A stretch of 64,000 nucleotides of DNA from Podospora pseudoanserina (GCF_035222485.1 NC_085920.1:4464001-4528000), one strand, 5' to 3'. Numbered from the stretch's first letter, positions 12,920 through 26,259 are shown. Made by a program: numbers and translations. Notes: generated by a model from the sequence alone, not told the origin.

Positions 12920-15513
12920 CGACGTTTCCTTTCCTAGGCCGAAATCCCGTCGGCCTAATTTACTTTCTTACGTCTATTAATACTTATAAGTTCTTTCCTT
13001 TTTTCCCTATTCCTTATACTTTATTATATTTAATTACTTAAGTAAAGCGTAACCCGGTATTAAATCCTTATATTCGAAAATAGCGGATCGTAACAAGTTA
13101 CATACTGTTATCTTACGGTTTATTATTATTATAAAACATATTTTTTTTACGAGAAATGTAATTTCTTTTATAAGGTTTTTCTTTCCGTTTTTAAACGTTA
13201 CGCTTTTTATATATAGTATAATTAATCCCTTTACAACGCTCGTGGGTTATCCGTTTAATAATTCCGTAAGGTTATTTTCTAGTACAACTAGCTAGAGACG
13301 GAGATAGTAAAGGCCGAGTTTTAGCGCGCAGCTTTAGATTAGAAAATTAATCGTTTACGTTTATATAAACGAATATAGTTTAAGCGAATAGCTACGGCCG
13401 TCTCCCGTAGCCTCGATAGTATTAAGAAGTTAGAGTATATTAAATAAGAGAAAGCTACGCTAGCCGTATAGGCTACCTCGTCGTCTAGCGACGCTCCTGC
13501 CTCTTTAGATCTCTAGGATTATCCCGCGGTAGAGTCTTTTACTATTATTTTTTCCGACTTTTCCTTCCTAGATCCTTCCTTCCTCTGGATCTTAATACTG
13601 CCAGTCCTTCCTTCCTAACTACGTTAAATACCGCTAGTAACACGCCTTTTATCGCCTAAAGTAATTAAAACGTATAGCATTATTTATATCTAAATCTCTT
13701 TATACCTTCTTACCTCATAGTATAATAAATAGTATATCGATTATTACGTCGTAGGTATAGGTTCGATTCTTACTAGGGTTCTTGGGTATCGAGGTTTATA
13801 CCTATAAACCTCGGTACTAATCTTTTTATTATTTAGGTTTTAGTCAGTCTAGGTATTACCCGTAAAAGTCTTTTTACTTATTTTAATAATTACGATTTAC
13901 CTTTAGTTTTTACGAATTATTTATGGCTAAATATTTTAATTAACTTTTATTAAACTATAAATCTAGTATTTCTTTTATATTATACTTTTTTTCTTTATCC
14001 TCCGCTACTACCTATATATTAGCTTTACTTATCGGTAGTACGGGTTTTAGAAGTAAGATATAAAAGGTATATAACCGTAAATATATTATACTAAATAGCT
14101 CCAATTTGATACCGGTTTTAAAATCTTTTTTTTAACTTTCAATATGCTTACTTTCCTATAGTCTAGCTTTTTATTAAGTCTTTTAGTACGTAAATTACGT
14201 ATAGAAAGGAATTTTATATTTTCCTTTTTAAAGTAAGGTCCTTCGAGATTTTTAATATTATAGTATTCCCGTATCCTTTCCTTTATAAACTTTAGTTCTT
14301 ACTTAAGCTTACCGTAAAGTATATATAGTTTAATTACTTTAACCCTAGCCCTTAGTACTTTTACATTTAGTCCTTACCGTAAATCTGCTTTATATTTAAA
14401 GTTTACGAAGAACGGTATAACTTTAATCGTTTTTTTAATAATATACTATATATTAACTATATTATAGGTAATAATTTAACCTAATTATTTTACTCGAAAT
14501 TAATATAATTCCGTAAGTACTATTTTACGACCTAATTAAGCCGTTCAGTTTAACCGTTTATTTAAAGGTAGTAGGCCGAAAATACTTCATTTATTACCCT
14601 TAGCCTCGTGATAAATACTTTTGAAAATTTCGATACGAATTTAGTATCGCGGTCCGAAATAAACTTTTTTCACTATATATATATATTATTATAATATACC
14701 GTAATATTATATCTAATAACTACTTTACTAACTAAATTTCCTTATAAAGTAAGAAGTATATTTACTTCGTAAGCCTATCGATTACCGTTAATATATTATT
14801 ATATTTAACGTTAATTACTATATTTTTTAACTTTCATAGTTTAATAATAAAGTATACTATAATTAAGTTCTATAATCGGTCTACTATTAGTAGTAATTTA
14901 AAAATACATAAGCTTTATACTTTGGAGCCTTTATTTTTTCGTATCTATAGTATAATTAAATAATTTCCTTCATATCGTTTTTAATCCTTAATTAATTAAA
15001 ATATTATTTAATGTTTTCTATAGTTTTAACAATACTTATATATTTTCCGAGCTTCGATCCGTAAATATTTATTATTAATACTATTTTATTACTCAGCTTT
15101 ACGTAGATTCGATTTTTATACTATAGGTTTTCTTAACTATTTTTTTTTAGATATCCTATAGGTCTAACTCTTCCTACTAGTATTATTTTATAATATCTGT
15201 ATTTAACTTCCTCTAATACTTCTTAAAAATAACTTTTCCGTAATATATTATATAATACTTTATCTATAGCTATAGTAAATATTTCAAAATACTATTTAGC
15301 GTTTCCTTAACTAATAATAGTAACTCCTTAGGTATATCTTTATAGTAATTAGTTCGCTGGTTAAGTATATTAACTTTAACGTTCTCCAAGCCTTTTTTAT
15401 AATTAATTTATAAATTAAATTCCGAAAAAACTTTAATTATTATATTTACCGTACGTTAAGGACCTTCGTAATAGTAGAATATCTTAAGCTCTTATAATCC
15501 GTATAGACCTATA
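12920..15513 (-). mobile_element. Gypsy element 3' half: integrase to polypurine tract
   Basis: This minus-strand remnant has a surviving integrase motif, F-I-S-D-R-D-T-K-F, near 14,633-14,668. The region toward 12,920 is reverse-complementary to about 24,800-25,400 of the plus-strand copy. It is separated from its RT half (15,967-19,942) by a later solo LTR. All frames are broken. Confidence 0.7.
13711..13780 (+). repeat. tRNA-like module, antisense in gypsy element
   Basis: This 70-nt unit contains TAGTATAATAAATAG (A-box/D-arm-like) and TATAGGTTCGATTCTTACT (T-arm/B-box-like). It lies at the same place in the element as the other copies, antisense to pol. Confidence 0.5.
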
Positions 15514-15966
15514 TGTGACGAACCTCTATCTAGAACCTTTAAAAGGGATACTAGTTAAAGGCACTTCTAAACAATCCTAGTTCGGTATAGCTAAATAGTA
15601 TATAATAATAGCTTATCTCTATTACAATAGTCTAAATACCAACGATTGTGACTTATATTGCATACTGCGGAACTATCTATCTACACCAGCTAGTTCCTCC
15701 GTATATATATAGACCTTAAGACCCTAAAGTGCTCGTCGTGCTATGCCCTCGATCACCTCCTAGCACATTACATCCTGCAGAGTGCTCGTCGTGCTATGCC
15801 TTCGATCACCCCGAGCATCTTGCATCCTGCAGAGTGCTCGTGGGTCTTGGCGCCATAGCACTCTCTGGCCAGCCCCAATTGGCTGTCTCCTGACTTCCCT
15901 AATGATTGGCTGGGGACGTCCTGCGCCCCACATACTGCGCGGCCTGCCGTTGGGTTAACTGTGACA
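15514..15966 (-). repeat. Solo LTR with CTATA target-site duplication
   Basis: This 453-bp LTR starts TGTGACGAACC and ends CTGTGACA on the + strand. The 5 bp on each side are identical (CTATA at 15,509-15,513 and 15,967-15,971), so it is a clean insertion later reduced to a solo LTR. It shares the TATA-R-U5 part with the other LTRs, but its U3 is different and GC-rich. That U3 holds a 52-53-bp direct repeat (15,728-15,780, 15,781-15,832, partial third from 15,833). Much of it escaped RIP. Confidence 0.85.
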
Positions 15967-18900
15967 CTATACGTTCTAATTAATACTACTAAAATATAAC
16001 TTTTATTCCTTAAACGCTTCGATAAATAGTAAATAGTTTTTTATTATAAATAAAGAAATATTAATATATTCCTTTTAGTTTCTTCGGAAAGAAAGTTATT
16101 AAATATAACTTTCTATCGTCGTTTCTCTATCCTAATTATTTACCGATCGTATAGTGTAATATATTTACCTCGATCTCGAATAATTAATTAAAATGTAGTA
16201 ATTTAAGTACAGGGTCTTTCAAAATAACCTTTTTTAATTAAATAGTTAAATAGCCTTATGGTACCTATATAACCCTAAATAAATATCTAATAAAAATTTA
16301 TAAACCCTAAAATTCCATAATATATATTTATAATTATAGCGTAAATGAATTTTTAATTACCGTAATTTTCTTAGGTACTATACAAATCTTATTTAATAAT
16401 ATTAAATATCTTAATTATACTATTTTATATATATAGAATTCGCTTTTCTCTTTATTAATTAAAAGTCCGGCTTTATATAGTACGTCGAATATCTCTTATA
16501 TATATCGCTCATATTTCTCTAAAGTACGTGAATAAATAAGAATATCGTTAAAATAATATATTATTATTTTATTATAGTATTTCCGGATTATATAATTAAC
16601 GAAGAATTAAAACGTAATTAATATATTAATTAGCCTAAATAAAATTATAAAATACTTAAAATAATTATAGGGTATACGAAACAAAATTTTTTATTTATTT
16701 TCTTTTTTAATTCTTATATAGGTATACCCGATAAATATATTTAAGCGTATAAAGTATCGTACCCTAATTAATTAATTCCGTAACTTAAATTCTAATAGTA
16801 GCGGATAATTATTTTTTACCGTTTCGTTATTTAATTAACAATAATTTATATATAGTTATAAACTACCGTCCCTTTTTGGTACAAAGAGTATAAAGTATTT
16901 TACTAATAATATAGATTCCTTAATATATTTTTTCTATAAATTCTTATTTAAGTATTTCCGTAAATTTTTACTTTACTTATCGTTAGTATAATAGACCTTA
17001 AATAACTATAGTTTAATTCCATTTTTTGAATTTAATTTTGTAATCCTACGGTCTTCGCTCTAGAAATCCCTCTAAATATTTAACCGTAAAGGCTATGTAT
17101 CCTTAATATTCTATTAATATTTTTTTCTTGCCTTTCTTTATATTATTATAATAAATATACTTATTACCCTCCGATATCTTTACTAACGTCGTTAACTTTA
17201 CTTTTTCGATTTTACCGCCTATATCGATAGAATATACCATTATTTCTTAAGCTCCTTACTGTAATACTTTAAACGGTACTTATCCTATACTTTACTCCCC
17301 ACGTACTCCTAATATCCTATCGTTAGTTAGATACTTTTAAGGCTCTCTTAATCGTAAGTAGTGACTATCCCTCTAACTAATATCTAGGTTATAATCTTTA
17401 TATTATAGTTACTTTAGTATTTTATCCTTCGAGGGTCCTATATTTATAACATCGAATATAATTAATATTATTTTTCTTCGACTATAATATTTAAACCTAA
17501 TATTTCTTTATAAAATTTTTACGTCGGAAATAATCCTTATATAATAATTTATTCTTTTTTTATAGTATTTTAGTTTAATATATAAACTATAGCGAAACTA
17601 AATTCGTCTTAATATTTTTATTTATTAGTACTACTACCTAAATATTCTTTTAGTATATTATAAGTTAGAAACGTCAATTTCTTTTATTTTCTTTTTATAC
17701 GATTATAACTTTATTGATAAATATCAAATCGTTATCCTATACTTTTACTTTACACTAATATTTGTAAAAATACCGTTCGTAGTCCGTTAGAAATTACCGG
17801 CTCCCGCGAAGGGCCGCGAATCGCTTTTTAAGCGGTTATATCGTTTAAAAGCGTTTTCTTACTTTAGGTTATTTAATAATATAAAGTCTTTTAACTATTT
17901 CTACCTAGCTTCTTCCTATTTTTCGTCTTTTATTTTCTTAATATTTTATTATATATATTATTAATAGTACTTTAACTATTTAATTAATACCCTAAACTTA
18001 ATATTTTGATAGTTTTTTACACTTTTTACCGTAAATATTATATATAGTCCAGAGTTAAATACTATTATAATATTAATTTAAATCCCGGAACTATATTACT
18101 AATTATATACTTTTTATTTATATTCTTTAGGTAATATACTATTTACTTTAGCGTAAATTAAATTATTTATAATCCGTTTTTAATTAAATTACATTTTTTA
18201 TTTTTTATAATAGGTAATCGTTTAGCTCTTAATTAATTTTTCTATTTTACTATTTTTTGTTAATTAACTATGACTTACTTTCTTTACTTACTTTACGTAC
18301 CGGCTAGTAGCTATATAGTAACTTACTTTAATAATACTTTATATATTTATATATAATATATTAAACTAAAATATTTTTTTATATTTTCAATATTTAGGAT
18401 AAAATTATACTATATCTCCTTTATAGGGTATATCTGTATAAGCGTAAATATATTATTTAGTAATTTCGGGATCCTAATACTAACGACTTTCTTATTTTTT
18501 TAATATTCTTACTAACTTTTATACTTAAGCTTCTTAAGTTTTACTTACTTAACTATAATCGTATCTTTATTATATTACTTCTTTAATATCGTTTACCTAT
18601 TAGGCCCCTCCTATTATATAAGATTTTAATTTTTAGTAACCTCTGTAACGATTTCTATAATAATTTATATTATTTACTCCTATAATACCCATATTTAAAT
18701 ATTTTCTTCTTTATACTTTACCTTTAGTTTTTCTATCATCTTTCGTAGTTTTTAAAACTTCACTTCCTTTTATTTAGTATATTAATAGGAGTTTTCTTCG
18801 AAGCTTACTATTTTATTTTATTAATATCCGACGGTTACGACCTTTATAACCCTCGGCTCCTTTAATATAGTAATTAATATAATCTCTTTTTTTTATGCGA

Positions 18901-19942
18901 GCCGCTTAAGTACCTTATAGTTTTTTTTTAAAGTATTTTACTTTACTATAATTAAAATACTTAAATTATTTTTACTTCAGCCTCGGCTTTACGGCCTTTA
19001 TTACTATATAGCGTTAGCGTTTATTAGTCGCGAGTATATAGTACCGGAGTAATTAATATTAAAATATTTTTATTTACGTTTATTATTAAAACGGTTATTA
19101 CTAAAGTATTTTTTATAGTTATTACTATAATTACCCCTACCGTTATTTCTCTTATTTATATAACGCTCGAACTACTGATCGTTAATTCGTATAGCTATAG
19201 TAATATATTTATCGATAATATCGGGCCTCGACTCTTTATATAACTTATCTTTTACTTTTTCCTTAAAGTTATAATAAAAGAGTTATATTAATCCTTTATC
19301 GTTGATAATACTATATAGGCTATCGATTTTAAATTAAGTTACGTAGTAATTTATTAATCGCGTTTAACATAGGCTTAAAAGCCTTCTTTACGCGTACTTT
19401 ACCTTATCGTATTCCCTAAACACTTTTTTAAATTTAACCTTAAAGGTACGGTAACTTTGAAAGTATTTTACAGAAATTCTTTTTTAGTCCTCCGGTTCCT
19501 ACTTATAAGAATCGTTAAGGATAGGCTCGAACTATACGATAACTTTATCTTTAAGCCTAGTAACCGGGAAAATTACTTTTGACTTTTCGTTAGTAAATTA
19601 GTGTAAGTACTAACGAAAATAGGTTTTAAACAAAATTAATAACCCTTTAAGCTTTGCCTTTCCTTTTCTATAAGGCTCCGGTACCACAAACTTAATAATT
19701 AATTTAAACGTAATTAAAATAGCAAAAATCTAATCCCGGGTTTATTAAGCCTCGTCCTCGAGTTCCTTAAAGCACTTAATACCCTCCTTTACGGTAAAGG
19801 GTATAGATCTGGTGCTGGTGGAAGGTTCCTCGCTACTTAAGTTAAGCGAGCCGCTTCTTATCTAAACGTTCTTAGGTCCGGTTATAATAGTAAAAAGACG
19901 CTTTTAATTTATCCGTAATAGAGTCAAAGTAAATATATAACG
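15967..19942 (-). mobile_element. Gypsy element 5' half: gag, protease, RT
   Basis: This minus-strand remnant parallels 1,604-5,237. An RT motif equivalent to FGLTNAPATF is readable near 16,620-16,650 on the minus strand. The 5' LTR is at 19,943-20,325 on the right. Together with 12,540-15,513 it forms one ~7.3-kb element, once the solo LTR at 15,514-15,966 is disregarded. No open frame survives. Confidence 0.7.
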
Positions 19943-20325
19943 TATAACAAACCCTTATCTAGAACCTTTGAAAGGGATACTAGTTAAAGGTACTTTTAAT
20001 TAATCTTAGTTCGGTATAGCTAAATAGTACATAATAAGATGCCTTAATATAAATACTAAATACCGTGAATATAAGCTTAAATTATGTATTACGGAACTAT
20101 TTACGAGCTATTTAGTTCCTCCGTATATATAGACCCTATACTAAGCCTGGTACTATCCTGGATCGATTAACTCGACTATCGATCCTATCGATACTGTCCC
20201 TTTTGGGGTTAACTCTTTTGGATCGATCCTCGATCCCATTGATCCTGTTCTGATTGGTCCTTGCTCCTGTACCAATGATTGGTCCGTGGTGCGCCCCGCG
20301 CCCCACCAAGTGTTAAGCCGCGACA
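19943..20325 (-). repeat. 5' LTR of minus-strand gypsy element
   Basis: This 383-bp partner of 12,540-12,919 has the same TATA region (CTATATATACGG on the minus strand) and the same ATCGAT-rich U3. The U3 end (about 20,130-20,325) is almost unmutated, whereas the U5 end is heavily RIP-changed. Confidence 0.75.
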
Positions 20326-20457
20326 CTTTCCTTTAACCTTAATACCGCCGGTCCTTTTTTCCTAACCCCGCAAGGTACCGCCGGTAGTACGCATTTTCCT
20401 TCCTAAAGTAATTAAGACGCGGAGTATTAGTTATATCTAAGTCCCTTTATATCTTTT

Positions 20458-20525
20458 AACTTTATAATATAGTATATAATATAGGCTACTACGTCGAAAG
20501 TACGGGTTCGACTCCCGTCGAAGTT
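20458..20525 (+). repeat. tRNA-like module, best-preserved T arm
   Basis: This 68-nt unit has ACGGG-TTCGACT-CCCGT, a perfect 5-bp T stem with a 7-nt loop. Its ends, AACTTTA and CGAAGTT, would pair fully once two RIP-type changes are allowed for. It is antisense to the element. Confidence 0.55.
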
Positions 20526-20665
20526 CTATATTTAAGTTTATAAATACCGCCCGTAAACTTAGATATCTATCTTTTTAGTTCTCTATAGGTAATGCGTTTT
20601 CGAATTTTTTTTACGGTGGTAGAGGCGTATAGTAATAGTTAGGCCTAGATTCCTTTGTAGCTACT

Positions 20666-20787
20666 AACTTTATAGTGTAGTACGTGGTACGTCGATTACT
20701 ACGTCGGAGATATAGGTTCGATTCCTACGTCGGAGGTATAGGTTCGATTCCTATGTCGGAGGTATAGGTTCGATTCCTACCGAGGTT
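20666..20787 (+). repeat. tRNA-like module expanded by a 26-bp triplication
   Basis: The ends AACTTTA (20,666) and CGAGGTT (to 20,787) are those of the 70-nt module. The unit ACGTCGGAGRTATAGGTTCG plus ATTCCT, covering the anticodon 3' strand and T arm, occurs three times in tandem at 20,701-20,726, 20,727-20,752 and 20,753-20,778. Removing two units leaves 70 nt. Confidence 0.6.
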
Positions 20788-21700
20788 CTTTAAATTTAGA
20801 AAAGCCGGATAGGTTTTTCTAGATTTACATATATTTTATTCACTTTAGTTTCGGCTGGTCTAGGTATTACCGGTAAAACCCTTTTTATTTATTTAGGTAG
20901 TTAAGATTTACCTTTAACTCCTATAAGTTTTTATAGCCGAATATCCTAATGAATTAACTAAATACTTTAATTAACCTTCATTATATTATAAATCTAATAT
21001 CGTTTTATATTTCAATTTCTTTCTTCTTTTCCGCTACTTTCTATATATTATCTTTCTTTCCCGATAGTATGGGTTTTAAAAGTAAGATATAAAAACTATA
21101 TAGCCGTAAATATATTATATTAAATAGCTTTAATTCGAACACCGATTCCGATATCTTCCTTTTAACTTTAAACGGGCCTACTTTTCTATAGTCTAGTTTC
21201 TTACTAAGTTTATTAATATTTAAATTACGTATAGAAAGGAATATTATATTTCCCCTTTTACATAAAGTTCCTCGAGCTTCTTAGTAGTATACTATTTCCG
21301 TATCTTTTCTCTTATAAACTCTAATTTCTTTTTTAAGTTTACTATAAAGTATATATAATTTTTCTACTTTAATCTTAGCCCTAAATACTTTTACGTCTAG
21401 TGCCTACCGTAGGTCTACTTTATATTAAAAGTTTATAAATAACGGTATAACTTTAATTATGTCTATTAGCGATACATTATATATTAATATATTATAAATA
21501 GTAGTTTAGATAAGTTAATTTATTTAAAATTAACATAATTTCGTAAATATTACTCTATAATTTAATTAAACTATTCCATTTAACCGTTTATTTAAAGGTA
21601 ATTGGCCGACAACATTTTATTAATTACCCTTAAGTTTGTTATAAATACTTTTAAAATATTAATATAAGTTTAATATCGTGGTTTATAATAAACTTTTTTC

Positions 21701-21737
<37 letters not shown>

Positions 21738-24436
21738 AATATACCGTAGTACTATCTTTACTAATTACTTTATTAATTAAGTTTCTTTATACGGTGAAAA
21801 GTCTATTTATTTCGTAAACCTACTATATTACCGTTATTATTTTACTATATTTAACGCCAATTATTTAACCCTTTAATCTTAATAAATTAATAGTAAGGTC
21901 TGTCGTAATTAAATACTATAATCGTCCTGCTATTACTTATAATTTTAGAAATCCGTAAGGTTTATATTACGTAATCCTTATTTTTCCGTATATATAATAT
22001 AATTAAATAACTTCTTTAACGTTATCCTTAGTTTTTAATTATCTAAAGTATTACTTAATCTTCTCTATAATCTTTGCTATATTTATATATCTTTTAAAAA
22101 TTAATTCATATATTTTTATTATTCATATTATTTTATTATTTATTTTTATATATATTTTATTTTATATTAAAATTTTCGTTAATTTTTTTTGGGATACTTT
22201 ATAGCTTTAACTTTCTTTACTAATATCACTTTGTAATATCATCACTTAACTTTCTTTCATATTTACTAAAAGTAACTTATTTATGATATCTTTTATAACA
22301 TTTTATTTGTAGTTATAGTAAATATTAAAAAGTACCGTTTAACTTCTCTTTAAATAATAATAGTAATAAAGTAATTTAATTACTTAGTTAAAGAAAATGT
22401 AAAGTTTTAATAAAGGTAAAAAGAAAAGTAAGCCTTTCAAAAGCTGAAAGAGGTTATTTAAAAGGATTTAATATCTAAATTACTAAACTTTAATCGACTA
22501 TTCGAGGTCGAAGCTAATATATTAAACTATATAATCTATAAATAATTAAGCTAATAAAATAACGGCGGAAAGCTATATTTGGTAATATTCTTTTTAAAAA
22601 ACTAAAGGAGGTACGTTAAAACTATTTAATTTATAATTAAAACCTATTTACTATTATCGAAGCGTTTAAAGAATAAAAACTATATTTTAATAATATTAAT
22701 TATGAAATATAAATCTATACGGATTATAAAAACTTACAATATTTTATTATTACTAAGGTCCTTAACGTACGGTAAATATAGTAATTAAAATTTCTTTCGG
22801 AATGTAATTTTTAAATTAACTATAAAAAGGATTCGGAGAACGCTAAAGTAAATATATTCAGCCGGAGAACGAACTATTATAAAAATATACTTAGGAAGTT
22901 ACTATTATTATTTAAAGAGACGTTAAATAATACTTTTAAGTATTTATTATATCCCTAAAGAAAGTATTACGTAATATATTATAAGTAAATTAGTTTTAAT
23001 AAATATTAAAAGAAATCAAGTAATGATATTATAAAGTAATATTAATAAAAAAAGTTAGAACTATAAAGTATTTAAAAAATTAATCAAGAAAAACTATAAA
23101 ATAAAAATTAAACGTTTATAAAACTAAGTAATAGAACGATATTAATAATAAATATTTACGGATCGAAGTTCGGAAGATATATAGGTATTATTAAGACTAT
23201 AGAAAAGATTAAATAATACTTTAACTAACTAAAGATTAAAGACGATATTAAAGAAGCTATTTAAATATATTCTACGTATAAAAAAATAAAGATTACGAAG
23301 TATAAGCCTTACGGATTTCTAAAACTATTATTAATAATAGAACGACTATAGAATTCAGTTATAATAAACTTTATTATTAAACTACTAAAGTTAAAAAATC
23401 TAGTAACCGGCGTTAAATATAATAGTATATTAATAGTAGTCGATAGGCTTACGACATAAATATATTTTTTACTTTATAAAGAAATTTAGTCGGTAAAATA
23501 ATTAAGAAATATAGTATTATAGTATATTATAGTAATATATACATAGCTAAAGGAATTTATTATAAACTGCAATATTAAATTCGTATTGAAATCCTAAAAA
23601 GTATTAATAACGAAGCTAAAAATAATAAGTAAAGTATTTTTAGTTTATTATTCTTAAACGGACGGTTAAACGGAACGGCTTAATTAAATTATATAATAGT
23701 ACTTAAAAAATTATTTTTATCTCTAGTAAAATAATGAGGTTAAAATATTATATGTTATTAATAAAAACGATTAAAGCTATAACGTTTTTTATAAACTTTA
23801 AATATAAAGTAAACCTACGGTAGGAACTAAATATAGAGGTGCTTAGGGCTAGGGTTAAAGTAACTAAACTATATATACTTTATAATAAATTTAAATAAGA
23901 ATTAAAGTTTATCAGGGAAAGGATATAGAAATACTATAATATTATAAGGCTCGAGGGACCTTACTTTAAAGGAAGGGATATAATATTCTTTTCTATACGT
24001 AATTTACGTATTAAAAAACCTAATAAAAGCTAAAATATAAGAGAATAGGCCTATTTAAGGATAACAGGAAGATATTAGAGACGGTATTCGAATTAAAGCT
24101 ATTTAATATAATACGTTTACAGTTATATATTTATTATGCTTTACTTTCAGAATCCGTATTATACGTAAGTAAAGTTAGTATATAGAAAATAGCGGAAAAT
24201 AATAATAAAAATATAGTATAAAAAAATATTAAATTTATAGGTTTATAAAGGTTAATTAAAGTTTTTAATTAATTACATAAGGTATTTAACTATAAATAAT
24301 TTATAAAAGTTAAAGGTAAATCTTAATTATTTAAATAAATAAAAAGAATTTTACCAATAATATTTAAACCGGTTAAAACCTAAATAAATAAAATTAAAAT
24401 TTAAAAAACCTAATTAGAGTTTTCTAAACCTCGAAA

Positions 24437-24506
24437 AACCTTAGTAGAAATCGAACTTATACATTTAACGTAGTAATTAACGTACTACGTATTATATTAT
24501 AAAATT
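24437..24506 (-). repeat. tRNA-like module, antisense in gypsy element
   Basis: On the minus strand this 70-nt unit starts AATTTTATAATATAATACG and contains TAAGTTCGATTTCTACT. It is the first of two units in this copy, which has the same two-unit arrangement as 20,458-20,787. Confidence 0.5.
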
Positions 24507-24648
24507 AATAAGTACGGAGGAATTTAGACCTAACTAATACTATATGCTTTTACTGTTATATAAAAAAGTCGAAAATATATTATTAACGAAAAAATTAAAA
24601 AGAACCGAGCTCGAATTACGCAAAATAACTATAATACCGACCCTGAAA

Positions 24649-24718
24649 AACTTTAACGGAAGTCGAACATATACCTTTAATATAATAACCGACATACTAT
24701 ATATTATTCTATAAGGTT
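24649..24718 (-). repeat. tRNA-like module, antisense in gypsy element (second unit)
   Basis: On the minus strand this 70-nt unit begins AACCTTATAGAATAAT and contains a strongly degraded T-arm segment (ATGTTCGACTTCCG). It is recognised by its position and its ends. Confidence 0.45.
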
Positions 24719-25411
24719 AAAAAGTTATAAAGGGACCTTAATATAAATAGTACTATATATCTTAATTACCTTAGAATGTAAAAGCGCGTTACTAGCGGTA
24801 TCTAACGCGGTTAAGAAGGAAGGACCGGTAATATTAAAGTCTAAAAGAAAGTCCGAAGGCTAATCGAGGCCTAGGGAAGGATCCAGGGAAAAAAAGTTAA
24901 AAGGAACGATAATAAAAAACTCTACTGCCGGATAGTCCAAGAGATTTAAAGGAGTAAGGGTAAGAGATAAAATATCGCTAGACGATAAAGTAACTTATGT
25001 GGCTAGCGTAGCCTCTTCCTATTTAATACACTTTAATTTTTCAATTTAAAGCCGCGCGTTAGGATTTAGCCTTTACTATTTCTATCTTTAATTAATTATA
25101 TTAGAAAATAACTTTACGGAGCTATTAAATAAATAATTTATAAGCGTCATAAAAAGATTAGTTATACTATATATAGGAAGTGTAACGCTTAAAAACGAAA
25201 ACGGAAATTTTACCGTAAAATGATATTAAATAATTCGTTACGATCTACTATTTTTAAGTACGAAAGTTTAATACCGGGTCGCGCTATATTTACGTAATTA
25301 AATTTAATAAAGTATAAAAAATAGAGTAAAAAAAGAAAAACTTATAAGTATTAATAAACGTAAAGAAATATATTAGATTAACGGGACTTCGGCCTAGGAG
25401 GGGGAGCGTCA

Positions 25412-25793
25412 TATTACGGCTTAACATTTAATAGGGCGCGGGGCGCACTACGGACTAATTATTAATATAGAAGTAAGGACTAATTAAAATAGGATTGTTG
25501 GGATCGAGAATCGATCTAAAAAAAATAATCCTAAATGGAATAGTATCGATTAAATCGATAGTCGAATCTATCGATCCAGAGTAGTGCCAGATTTAGTATA
25601 GGGTCTATATATACAGAGGAACGGGCTGGTATAGATAGATAGTTCCGTAGTATATAATATAAATTATATTCATAATATCTTATATTTACATTAAAACATT
25701 TTATTATATACTATTTAGCTGCACCGAACTAATTATCAGAAATTACCTTCAACCCGTATCCTTTTCAGAGGTTCTATACAGAGGTTCGTCACA
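25412..25793 (+). repeat. 3' LTR of plus-strand gypsy copy
   Basis: This 382-bp repeat is the reverse orientation of the LTRs at 5,238 and 19,943. It starts TATTACGGC (RIP form of TGTCACGGC), has a TATA-like GTCTATATATACAG near 25,603 and ends GGTTCGTCACA at 25,793. A purine tract lies just before it. Confidence 0.75.
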
Positions 25794-26259
25794 ACTAGAC
25801 TATGGACCGTAAACTCTGCCGCGGTCCCCAGTTCTAATTTTATTAGTTCATTTCGTTTACTTAGACTGTAAGCTCTGCTTTATTACCCAGTCTAACTCTA
25901 ATTAGTTCCTTGCGTTTTTATTATTTTCTAAAACCGTAATATAATTTTTTAAGCTAAAATCCTTACAGTTTACTTCTTTTTACTATTAATAGTATTACAA
26001 AATTTTCCTTCATCTTTTTCTTTTTTTAAAATCTATAATCTATTTGATTACATACAGAAACGCTATTGTAAAACCAAATAGTTTTATTCTTTTATTTTAC
26101 GGATCCTTTGTCATAGTTTTTATAATGGTATACTTTACTTATTTTACCTCCGGAATTCTTTATACTATAATTTCCTGCTTTTTTTGGTATTCTAAATACG
26201 TATACCGTAAGATCTTATATCACGGATCTAACGTAAGCTTTATTCGTAAATATTGAAAT
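25794..26259. other. AT-rich stretch with an imperfect ~64-bp direct repeat, no gene
   Basis: Two imperfect copies of a segment (GACCGTAAACTCTGCC... and GACTGTAAGCTCTGCT...) lie at about 25,803-25,920. The rest is AT-rich. A 70-residue open frame at 26,044-26,256 is hydrophobic and of low complexity and looks accidental. I cannot assign an origin. Confidence 0.4.

Larger units (their letters stand above)
20326..22380 (-). mobile_element. 3' fragment of another gypsy copy (integrase to near 3' end)
   Basis: The stretch directly after the LTR matches 13,560-15,450, so the LTR at 19,943-20,325 cut into this copy. A degraded integrase motif, F-I-I-N-H-D-I-K-L, is on the minus strand near 21,665-21,705, followed by an (AT)n run at about 21,706-21,730. 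The fragment ends about 22,380, where it meets a plus-strand copy head-to-head. Confidence 0.65.
22385..25411 (+). mobile_element. Gypsy element remnant: RNase H, integrase, chromodomain region
   Basis: This plus-strand copy has lost gag and most of RT. RNase H-like sequence starts near 22,385 and integrase lies at about 23,400-23,700. A purine tract (GGAGGGGGAGCG) precedes the 3' LTR at 25,412. Two tRNA-like modules lie at 24,437-24,506 and 24,649-24,718. All frames are broken. Confidence 0.7.

Noticed and set aside
20458-20787. Functional tRNA genes
   Set aside because: The units look tRNA-like, but the putative anticodon loop has six bases in the best fit, stems carry RIP-type mismatches, and they recur inside retroelements. 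They are reported as repeats instead.
26044-26256. 70-residue hydrophobic open frame on the + strand
   Set aside because: Low-complexity sequence in AT-rich DNA with no recognisable domain or gene context. Chance frames of this size are expected.
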